From Candidatus Gastranaerophilales bacterium (lineage in GTDB: Bacteria > Cyanobacteriota > Vampirovibrionia > Gastranaerophilales > UBA9971), in assembly GCA_028277195.1 (NCBI GenBank), contig JANQGS010000020.1, positions 1 to 12,678 of the forward strand: 12,678 nucleotides of DNA, given 5' to 3'. A program made the translations under genes and the position numbers. The notes beneath the pieces are model-generated. The model did no database searches, was not told where the DNA came from, and worked only from the letters and a program-made list of their open reading frames with translations. This document shows, piece by piece, positions 5,714-11,655 of the stretch (within the stretch, counting starts at the first letter, position 1; each line of letters begins with the position of its first letter).

Positions 5714-7123
5714 ATGAAAGCGAAAGTGTATTTAGCCGGGGCAGGCCCCGGGGACGCGGAATTAATAACAGTTAAAGGGTTAAATTGCCTGAGAAATGCT
5801 GAGGTTATTATATATGACAGCCTTATTAACGACAGGTTGCTATCTTACGCCAAAGAAGGCGCGGAAAAAATTTTTGTCGGCAAAAGAGCGGGTAATCATA
5901 CGTTTCCGCAGGAAAAAATAAATGAATTACTGGCACGGAAAGCCGGGGAAAACAAAACCGTTGTAAGGCTAAAAGGCGGTGACCCCTTTGTTTTTGGTCG
6001 TGGCGCAGAAGAAGCATTATATTTAAAGCAAAATAATATTGATTTCGAAATAATTCCGGGCGTTACCTCGGCGATTGCGGGGGCGGCGTATGCTGGCATT
6101 TCGGTTACTCACAGGGGAGTAAGCCCTTCGTTCCATATAATCAATGGCCATAACCTGCCGGACGTTGATTTTGAGACCCTGGCTAAGCTGTCCGGTACGC
6201 TGGTATTCCTGATGGGCTTTTCAAAACTTGAAAATATTTGCTCAAACCTCATTAAGTACGGAAAACAACCTAAAACACCTGTTGCAGTGGTTTCAAACGC
6301 AACTTATCCTTGCCAAAAAACAGTCACAGGCTCTCTTTTAGATATAAAACAAAAAGCAAATAATATGAAAGCGCCTGCTATTATTGTTGTCGGGGAAGTT
6401 GTTAATTTAAGGGAGAATATTAAATGGTTTGAGAACAAACCCCTGTTCGGGAGAAATATACTCGTTACAAGGCCTAAACACCAGAATAGTGAGCTTATTC
6501 AAAAAATAGAGGCGGCGGGCGGAAATCCTGTTGAGCTTCCTGCGATTGAAATTGTGCCCGTAAAAGCCGTGTTGCCTGAGCTTAAACAGTATGACTGGCT
6601 GGTTTTTACCAGCATTAATGCAGTAGAGCTGTTCTTTAAGTTATTGCCCGACATCAGGGAATTAGGCAGCGCAAAAATCGCTGTAATAGGAAAATCAACC
6701 GCTGAATGCATAAAAAAATATCATATACGGCCTGATTTTATGCCGGATGAGTTTATTTCAGAGGTTTTGGTTAAAGGATTTAAAGATAAAATAAAGCGGG
6801 GCGATAAAATTTTACTGCCAAAAGCAGAGCAAACAAGGGATATAATTCCCGAGGAGTTCAAAAATATTGGCGCACAGGTTGATGAGTTAATTTTATATAG
6901 AACAATTGCCCTGGAAATAAATAAAAAAGATTTACCGGATGTTGATTCCGTATGTTTTATGAGCCCGTCGTCAGCCGGGAGTTTTCCTGAACCGGAAAAT
7001 ATAAAAGCGTACTGCATAGGTCCTGTTACGGCTAAAGCAGTTGGGGAAGCGGGATTTAAAGATGTTATAACGGCTGATGAATATACAATTGATGGTTTAA
7101 TGGAGAAATTATATGAAGCATAG
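5714..7123 (+). CDS. cobA/hemD: Uroporphyrinogen-III C-methyltransferase fused to uroporphyrinogen-III synthase
   Basis: This is a two-domain enzyme of 469 aa. Residues 1-240 are an SAM-dependent methyltransferase making precorrin-2, with GAGPGD (9-14), VRLKGGDPFVFGRGAEE (84-100), IIPGVTSAIAGAAYAGISVTHR (113-134) and GTLVFLMG (161-168). Residues about 246-469 are the HemD synthase that closes and isomerises hydroxymethylbilane, with RNILVTRPKHQNSEL, LVFTSINAVELFF (296-308), IGKSTAE (325-331) and FMSPSSAGSF (415-424). HemD domains are poorly conserved, so that half is assigned by position and overall pattern. The same CobA-HemD fusion is common in clostridia and several other groups. The ATG follows AAGGGAAG (5696-5703) at 10 bp. 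The end overlaps hemB by 11 bp. Together with the preceding gene it covers every step from porphobilinogen to siroheme, if the short HemC is active. Confidence 0.92.
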   Translation: MKAKVYLAGAGPGDAELITVKGLNCLRNAEVIIYDSLINDRLLSYAKEGAEKIFVGKRAGNHTFPQEKINELLARKAGENKTVVRLKGGDPFVFGRGAEEALYLKQNNIDFEIIPGVTSAIAGAAYAGISVTHRGVSPSFHIINGHNLPDVDFETLAKLSGTLVFLMGFSKLENICSNLIKYGKQPKTPVAVVSNATYPCQKTVTGSLLDIKQKANNMKAPAIIVVGEVVNLRENIKWFENKPLFGRNILVTRPKHQNSELIQKIEAAGGNPVELPAIEIVPVKAVLPELKQYDWLVFTSINAVELFFKLLPDIRELGSAKIAVIGKSTAECIKKYHIRPDFMPDEFISEVLVKGFKDKIKRGDKILLPKAEQTRDIIPEEFKNIGAQVDELILYRTIALEINKKDLPDVDSVCFMSPSSAGSFPEPENIKAYCIGPVTAKAVGEAGFKDVITADEYTIDGLMEKLYEA

Positions 7124-8078
7124 ACCGAGAAGACTGAGAAAAAACTCTGCCATCCGCAGCCTGGTAATGGAAACCGTTCTCAACGCCAATGATTTCATCT
7201 GTCCTGTTTTCATAATAGAAGGCGAAAACATCAAAAGAGAAATTCCTTCAATGCCCGGACAGTTTCACTTTTCATTAAACAGGCTGGAAAAGGAAATCAA
7301 TGAGATAATTTCATTGGGGATTAAGGGTGTCCTGCTGTTTGGCCTGCCTGAACATAAGGATGAGTATGGCGGCAGCGCTTATGCAGAAAATGGAGCAGTC
7401 CAGCGGGCCGTAAGGTTAATAAAGCATAATTATCCTGAGATATTGGTTATAACTGATGTATGTCTTTGCCAGTACACATCCCACGGGCACTGCGGAATTA
7501 TTGAAAATAAATCCATAGATAACGATAAATCAGTTGAGGTTCTGGCTAAAGTTGCGCTTTCGCATGCGAAAGCCGGCGCTGATATGGTTGCGCCGTCTGA
7601 TATGATGGATGGCCGGGTTAAGGCAATCAGGGAAATCCTGGATAAAAATAACTTTAAAAAAGTTTCAATAATGTCATACAGCGCTAAATACGCCTCAGCT
7701 TTTTACGGGCCGTTCAGGGGCGCTGTAAGCTCAGCCCCGAGCTTTGGGGACAGGAAAACATACCAGATGGACCCTGCTAATTCTGATGAAGCTATACATG
7801 AGGCCGAACTGGACCTTGAGGAAGGCGCTGACATTTTGATGGTTAAACCGGCCATGGCTTATATGGATATAATTTACAGGTTTAAGCAAAATTTCAACGT
7901 ACCGGTTGCCGCTTATAGTGTCAGCGGGGAATATAGTATGATAAAAACGGCGTCCCTGGCAGGTTTTATAGATGAAAAACAGGTTGTAACGGAAACAATT
8001 ACCGGAATCAAAAGAGCTGGCGCGGATTTAATAATCACTTATTTCGCAAAAGACGTTGCAGGCTGGTTTTCTCCTTAG
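7113..8078 (+). CDS. hemB: Delta-aminolevulinic acid dehydratase (porphobilinogen synthase)
   Basis: This enzyme condenses two 5-aminolevulinate molecules to porphobilinogen. The 321-aa protein is full length. It opens with the typical RPRRLR segment. DVCLCQYTSHGHCG contains the zinc-type cysteines C117, C119 and C127, so this is a Zn-dependent form rather than the Mg-only type. The two Schiff-base lysines are K192 (in SYSAKYASAFYGPFR) and K245 (in ILMVKPAM). The substrate-binding AYSVSGEY (267-274) is intact. GGAG at 7102-7105 supports the start, which overlaps the cobA-hemD end by 11 bp. This is the last gene of the operon. The preceding enzyme of the pathway, HemL, is not encoded in the window. 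Confidence 0.95.
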   Translation: MKHRPRRLRKNSAIRSLVMETVLNANDFICPVFIIEGENIKREIPSMPGQFHFSLNRLEKEINEIISLGIKGVLLFGLPEHKDEYGGSAYAENGAVQRAVRLIKHNYPEILVITDVCLCQYTSHGHCGIIENKSIDNDKSVEVLAKVALSHAKAGADMVAPSDMMDGRVKAIREILDKNNFKKVSIMSYSAKYASAFYGPFRGAVSSAPSFGDRKTYQMDPANSDEAIHEAELDLEEGADILMVKPAMAYMDIIYRFKQNFNVPVAAYSVSGEYSMIKTASLAGFIDEKQVVTETITGIKRAGADLIITYFAKDVAGWFSP

Positions 8079-8115
8079 GACCTGCCCGCAAACCCCTTGA
8101 AAAAATTCATCGCTC

Positions 8116-8147
8116 CTGCTTCGCCACACCGCTCCAGGCGTTAGCAG
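8116..8147. terminator. Hairpin downstream of hemB, possible weak terminator
   Basis: CTGCT (8116-8120) pairs with AGCAG (8143-8147), and CGCC (8122-8125) pairs with GGCG (8137-8140), separated by a one-against-two-base internal loop and closed by an 11-nt loop. It sits 38 bp after the hemB stop. No T-run follows on the plus strand, so it is not a standard intrinsic terminator. It may mark the transcript end or be an unrelated structured remnant. Confidence 0.3.
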
Positions 8148-8187
8148 TTAAAATCTGAAATTTAATTTGGGAGCAGTATAACACCTG

Positions 8188-8225
8188 AGTAATTAAATGT
8201 ATTATAATAATTTCATAAGTAATTA
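8188..8225 (+). promoter_or_regulatory. Candidate -10 box flanked by 8-bp direct repeats
   Basis: TATAAT at 8203-8208 is a perfect -10 hexamer lying 45 bp before the GTG start. No convincing -35 is seen at 16-18 bp upstream (TAACAC is the closest). AGTAATTA occurs at 8188-8195 and again at 8218-8225, a period of 30 bp or about three helical turns, flanking the box. This arrangement could bind an activator or repressor, but the region is AT-rich and such repeats can arise by chance. Confidence 0.35.
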
Positions 8226-8252
8226 CACCTAAAAATTCTAAGGAGAAAAACT

Positions 8253-8807
8253 GTGGTAGCTGAAAAAACAAAAAAAATGCCCAGAGGGGTTGGAAAACGT
8301 ATTATTGAAACCCTGAAAAACAAGGAAAACGCGCCTGAAATAGAGGAAATAGTCGACATTGAGCCCGGGGAAAAGATAGAGCCCGTCGAGGATAATGAAA
8401 AAATTGAGGAAGAAGGGGTTGAAGTAGCCGAAAATATTAAAGCGCTGGAAAAAGAGCTTGAATGCGAGCCGGAAGTGAATGCGGCTGAAAGCGCCAACCC
8501 CCGGGGCTCAGACATTGACACTCTCTTACACCTGATTTCCCGCCTGCCCTCAGGAGTTACAAAGCAGACAGGCGCGCTCATAATAAGACAGACAATGGAA
8601 GCAATGGGAATTTCCATGAACAACGTGCTCTCAAATGCGCAGTCCGTCCAGGAAGAGCTTGAAAATAACATAAGGGATAACGTCAATGTAATAGAAGAAT
8701 ACAGGACAAAAATTAAAATTCTTGAGCAGGAAATCCAGAAATTCAGGAAAAAAGCCCATGAACTCGAAGACATTATAAGCCTTTTTATTCTCTCGGAAGA
8801 TAAATAA
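8253..8807 (+). CDS. Acidic coiled-coil protein of unknown function
   Basis: The 184-aa protein is not recognised. The first 25 residues are basic. Residues about 25-75 are very rich in Glu and probably disordered. Residues about 87-125 form a compact, conserved-looking segment (DIDTLLHLISRLPSGVTKQTGALIIRQT and a following MEAMGIS stretch). Residues about 126-178 show heptad-like spacing expected of a long coiled coil ending in DIISLFIL. No signal peptide or membrane helix is seen, so it is probably cytoplasmic. The GTG start is fixed by TAAGGAG (8239-8245) at 7 bp, the strongest ribosome site on the plus strand here. It is 9 bp upstream of a DnaJ-type gene and presumably cotranscribed, which suggests a chaperone-related or assembly role. 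GrpE was considered because of size and coiled coil, but its C-terminal signature is not evident. Confidence 0.75.
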   Translation: MVAEKTKKMPRGVGKRIIETLKNKENAPEIEEIVDIEPGEKIEPVEDNEKIEEEGVEVAENIKALEKELECEPEVNAAESANPRGSDIDTLLHLISRLPSGVTKQTGALIIRQTMEAMGISMNNVLSNAQSVQEELENNIRDNVNVIEEYRTKIKILEQEIQKFRKKAHELEDIISLFILSEDK

Positions 8808-8816
8808 AGCGATTTA

Positions 8817-9824
8817 ATGAACAAGGATAAAAATTATTATAAAATACTCGAAATAAGCGAGGATGCTGATAAAAGGGCAATTAAAAAGGCATACAGGGAG
8901 CTCGCCAGAAAGTTCCATCCTGATATAAACCCGGGGAATAAACTCTATGAGGAAAAATTCAAGGAAATCGGCGAAGCATACTCAGTACTGGTTGATGAAA
9001 AAAAACGCACGCAATATGACCTGCTAAGAGGCGCTATAAAATCAAAGCCCAATGCCGAACAGGTTAAAAAACAGGCATCAAAGGCTTATTCTGAGCCCAA
9101 ACCCAAAAAGGAAAAGCCTGAAAAAAATTTTGAAGGGATTTTCAGCAATTTTGCCGGAAAGTTCGCTAAAAATTTTGCCGGGACCGAATCTAAAAAAGGC
9201 GATGATATAACGACAGATGTTCATATAAGCGCGTCTGAGGCCCATAACGGCACAGTAAGGAATGTTAATATCCTGAGGACTGAAAAATGCCCCAAATGCA
9301 GGGGCAAACGCATTATAAACCATGTTTCCTGCGATAAGTGCAACGCTACAGGTGAAATTTCCACACACAAGCAGCTAAACGTTAAAATTCCCCCGAAAGT
9401 CAAGGAAAATTCAAGGATTAAAATTTCCGGGGAAGGAAACCGGGGAGTGAACGGCGGAGCGAATGGGGATTTATACCTGCTTATACATATAATTAAGAGT
9501 TCTTTTTTCACTTATGAAGGGCTTCATGTCCATTGCGAAATCCCGATTACACCATCAGAGGCTGCCCTTGGCGGTGAGATACAAATCCCTTCGATTGACG
9601 GGTTCATTAACATGAAAATCCCCCCTGAAACCCGCTCAGGCCAAAGATTTAAGCTGGCAAGGGAAGGGTTGCCGGACACTAACTCCGGTAAAAGGGGCGA
9701 CCAGGTTATTACGGTAAGGGTTGAAATTCCGCCGAATTTGACTGAAAAGGAAAAGGAACTTTATCTCGAACTTGCGCGAGTACGGAATTTCAACCCCAGA
9801 GAGCATATTATTTTTGATAAATAA
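8817..9824 (+). CDS. dnaJ: DnaJ-type Hsp40 co-chaperone with a reduced zinc finger
   Basis: This protein stimulates Hsp70 ATPase activity and delivers unfolded clients. Residues 1-70 are a J domain with the invariant HPD at 34-36. A lysine- and phenylalanine-rich linker (about 73-128) replaces the usual Gly/Phe-rich region. The cysteine-rich part has only two CxxC pairs, CPKC (158-161) and CDKC (172-175), instead of the four of classical DnaJ, so at most one zinc can bind. Residues 184-320 are the C-terminal substrate-binding domains (KIPPKVKENSRIKISGEGN, then PITPSEAALGGEIQIPSIDG). The 335-aa length is below the 370-380 aa of type I DnaJ. This is intermediate between DnaJ and CbpA, so it may be a specialised paralogue rather than the housekeeping copy. 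No dnaK or grpE lies nearby. The start has a poor ribosome site, suggesting coupling to the preceding gene. Confidence 0.88.
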   Translation: MNKDKNYYKILEISEDADKRAIKKAYRELARKFHPDINPGNKLYEEKFKEIGEAYSVLVDEKKRTQYDLLRGAIKSKPNAEQVKKQASKAYSEPKPKKEKPEKNFEGIFSNFAGKFAKNFAGTESKKGDDITTDVHISASEAHNGTVRNVNILRTEKCPKCRGKRIINHVSCDKCNATGEISTHKQLNVKIPPKVKENSRIKISGEGNRGVNGGANGDLYLLIHIIKSSFFTYEGLHVHCEIPITPSEAALGGEIQIPSIDGFINMKIPPETRSGQRFKLAREGLPDTNSGKRGDQVITVRVEIPPNLTEKEKELYLELARVRNFNPREHIIFDK

Positions 9825-9852
9825 CCGGGGAAGGACCGCTTACCTTCCTAGG
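9825..9852. terminator. Hairpin between convergent dnaJ-type and flgE genes
   Basis: GGAAGG (9829-9834) pairs with CCTTCC (9843-9848) around an 8-nt loop, with outer CC/GG pairs (9825-9826 with 9851-9852). It spans the 15-bp gap between the two stop codons and runs into the flgE end. The convergent position fits a shared terminator, but no T-run is present on either side, so the call is tentative. Confidence 0.35.
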
Positions 9853-11192
9853 TTCACTATTGTTCTCATTATCTGGTTTTGCACCTCAAATGTCCTGCTG
9901 TTTGCCTCAATACCCCTTTGCGCGAGTATCATGCTGGCGAACTCAGAGGGCAAGTCAACGTTAGAGGCTTCCAGTGCCCCGGAATTAATTACCCCGAGCC
10001 CCCCTGACCTGCCTATAGCATATGTGGGCTCACCCGCAATTGAGTTGAGGGCAAACAGGTTACCGCCCGCCGAGTTTAACCCTTTGGGGTTAATTACTGT
10101 TGCAAGCTGGACCTGTAGCTGTGCGGGTACTAAAGTGCTGTGGCTGTTTGTAATGCTGGAGTTTGCTATAATCGTGCCGCCGGCTGTGGTATATTTTAGC
10201 TCTTTATTGCCTGCTACGTTGGTTGATACACTTAATTTTGCGCCATTTGAATAGGTTGCTTCCAGCGCACCGTCCTGGGCAATGGAGAAAGTGGTTACAG
10301 AGTACGTGTCGTTTGAATCATCCGGGTCGGCAATTGTAACTTCCGACTGGTCTTTTAAGGCGGAGCTTGTATATTCATTAGCGGGTGGAGAGGAATCCGA
10401 GAACCCCATGATACCTAGAAAGTTACTTGTATCGCCTGACGCTCCGTTAAAAGTAACAGCTTCACCGCCGGCGCCTGATGTATCTATCACTAACCGGTTT
10501 CCCGTTACCGTAACAGTCGCCCCCGCAAAACCTGCTGCCACTATGTCAGCCTGCATCTGGGCAGCCACATCCTGTAGTGTATCGCCGGCTGATATTGTGG
10601 TAGTAACATCCGTAGTCCCGTCAACGTTTATCGTAAATGTCCCTGTAGTTATATTTGAGCTTGCACCTGTACCTACATTGGTTATAGTATCTGTCGCAAC
10701 AGCATCAGGCACTACCAGGTTAATTTTTGTGGGAATTTGCACCGGTGTAGTGCTGGCGGTAGTACTTGTAGAGGTTGAAGTCCCTAATACCTTCAGCCCC
10801 TGTGGGTTAACAAGAAACCCGTTGGAATCTGTCGAAAAATTACCGGCCCTGGAGAGGAAAATACTCCCGTCATAGTTCATGAGGGAAAAGAAACCTTCCC
10901 CTTGTATGTTAAGGTCTGTTGTCCTCCCGGTGTTTTGAATTGAGCCGTTCCTGAAGTTGCGTCCGATTTCTCCGACGGAAGCGCCAAGTCCTATTTCCTT
11001 AGGGTTAATGCCCCCTAAATCATCCGTGGGTGATGACCCTGAGCCTAATTGCCTGGAGAAAACCGTTTCAAAGTTAATCTGGCTGGACTTAAACCCGACT
11101 GTGTTTATGTTCGCTATGTTATCCGCGATAACGTCAATCTTTGCCTGGTTAGCCGCTATACCTGTTGATGCCGTAAATAGTCCCTGTGACAT
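9840..11192 (-). CDS. flgE: Flagellar hook protein FlgE
   Basis: This protein polymerises into the extracellular hook joining rod and filament, exported by the flagellar type III apparatus. The N-terminal rod-type motif (SQGLFTASTGIAANQAKIDV, then NIANINTVGFKSSQ) and the C-terminal motif (LPSEFASMILAQRGIEANSRTF, near 414-435) are clear. GRTTDLNIQGEGFF (89-102) is typical of hook and distal-rod proteins. Residues about 138-150 are a Ser/Thr/Ala tract. Residues about 181-265 (GTFTINVDG, DTLQDVAAQM, NRLVIDTSGAGG) resemble the IN-type domain seen in hook-filament proteins, forming part of the exposed, variable region. The 450-aa protein contains no cysteine, as is usual for axial flagellar proteins. 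The start is set by GGGAGGT (11201-11207) 8 bp before the ATG. It follows flgD by 28 bp. Confidence 0.95.
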   Translation of the reverse strand: MSQGLFTASTGIAANQAKIDVIADNIANINTVGFKSSQINFETVFSRQLGSGSSPTDDLGGINPKEIGLGASVGEIGRNFRNGSIQNTGRTTDLNIQGEGFFSLMNYDGSIFLSRAGNFSTDSNGFLVNPQGLKVLGTSTSTSTTASTTPVQIPTKINLVVPDAVATDTITNVGTGASSNITTGTFTINVDGTTDVTTTISAGDTLQDVAAQMQADIVAAGFAGATVTVTGNRLVIDTSGAGGEAVTFNGASGDTSNFLGIMGFSDSSPPANEYTSSALKDQSEVTIADPDDSNDTYSVTTFSIAQDGALEATYSNGAKLSVSTNVAGNKELKYTTAGGTIIANSSITNSHSTLVPAQLQVQLATVINPKGLNSAGGNLFALNSIAGEPTYAIGRSGGLGVINSGALEASNVDLPSEFASMILAQRGIEANSRTFEVQNQIMRTIVNLGR

Positions 11193-11200
11193 ATATTTTT

Positions 11201-11207
11201 ACCTCCC
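11201..11207 (-). promoter_or_regulatory. Strong ribosome binding site of flgE
   Basis: On the minus strand the sequence reads GGGAGGT, 8 nt before the flgE ATG. It fixes the start at 11192 and suggests high translation, as expected for an abundant structural protein. Confidence 0.75.
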
Positions 11208-11220
11208 TGTCTAAAAAATT

Positions 11221-11643
11221 TTATTGAACTTCTTTTATGCTTGTAATACTTTCCATTGGATAGGATTTCCCGTCTATAACAATGCTTGCCCCGTTTGCGC
11301 TTAGTTTTGCCTCTGTGACCTTGCCCTCAATGGTTTCTGTTGGCTCGTCAGGGTCAGGCAGGCTGACTGTCTTGCCTATAAGCGAACTTGCCTGCATCAT
11401 ATCATTTGACTTATTAACGGATTTATTTAATTTCTGCAGTTCGCTTATCTGTGTAAATTGCGCCTGCTGGGCGATGAATTCCTGGTTACCCAGGGGATTT
11501 AAAGGGTCCTGGTAGCGCAATTGCGTCATTAATAGCTGTAGAAAGGCATCCTGGCCCAATTCGGTAGTTCCTGTTACCCTGTTTTCAGCCTGCCGCTTCT
11601 CTGTATCGTTTAGCATACCTGTTATAACGTCATTTACATTCAT
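11221..11643 (-). CDS. flgD: Flagellar hook assembly scaffold protein FlgD (short form)
   Basis: FlgD caps the growing hook and guides FlgE incorporation before being replaced. The 140-aa protein carries the diagnostic segment from LGQDAFLQLLMTQLRYQDPL through NPLGNQEFIAQQAQFTQISE (29-68). The remaining part (about 86-140, IGKTVSLPDPDEP and GKVTEAKLSANG) is a small beta-rich stretch. The Ig-like and Tudor-like C-terminal domains of enteric FlgD (about 230 aa) are missing, as in the short Gram-positive forms such as that of Bacillus subtilis. Its ribosome site (minus strand AGGAGGC, 11651-11657) overlaps the fliK stop codon, so translation of the two genes is coupled. Confidence 0.93.
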   Translation of the reverse strand: MNVNDVITGMLNDTEKRQAENRVTGTTELGQDAFLQLLMTQLRYQDPLNPLGNQEFIAQQAQFTQISELQKLNKSVNKSNDMMQASSLIGKTVSLPDPDEPTETIEGKVTEAKLSANGASIVIDGKSYPMESITSIKEVQ

Positions 11644-11655
11644 TAAACCCGCCTC

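Larger units (their letters stand above)
8079..8252. other. Intergenic region between hemB and the coiled-coil gene
   Basis: No coding potential is seen in these 174 bp. The first half is relatively GC-rich and contains a hairpin (8116-8147). The second half is AT-rich and holds a promoter-like -10 box and a direct repeat. It probably separates two transcription units. Confidence 0.6.

Noticed and set aside
5706..5720. Frameshift hiding HemC domain 3 downstream of the fusion
   Set aside because: The cobA-hemD start lies 5 bp after the stop and its first residues are those of a normal methyltransferase, so there is no sequence in any frame that could hold the missing 80 or so residues.
8078..8084. 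GGACCTG after hemB as a further copy of the leader repeat (255-263, 311-319)
   Set aside because: Only seven bases match, the first one lies in the stop codon, and no pairing partner is nearby. It is probably chance.
8213..8824. Minus-strand open frame (203 codons) opposite the coiled-coil gene
   Set aside because: It is Ser- and Phe-rich, as expected from the complement of Glu/Lys-rich codons. The plus-strand frame has a strong ribosome site and a plausible helical protein.
9772..10875. Plus-strand open frames opposite flgE
   Set aside because: They lie antisense to an unmistakable FlgE and show no domain motif. They are shadows produced by the Ala/Thr/Ser-rich coding strand.
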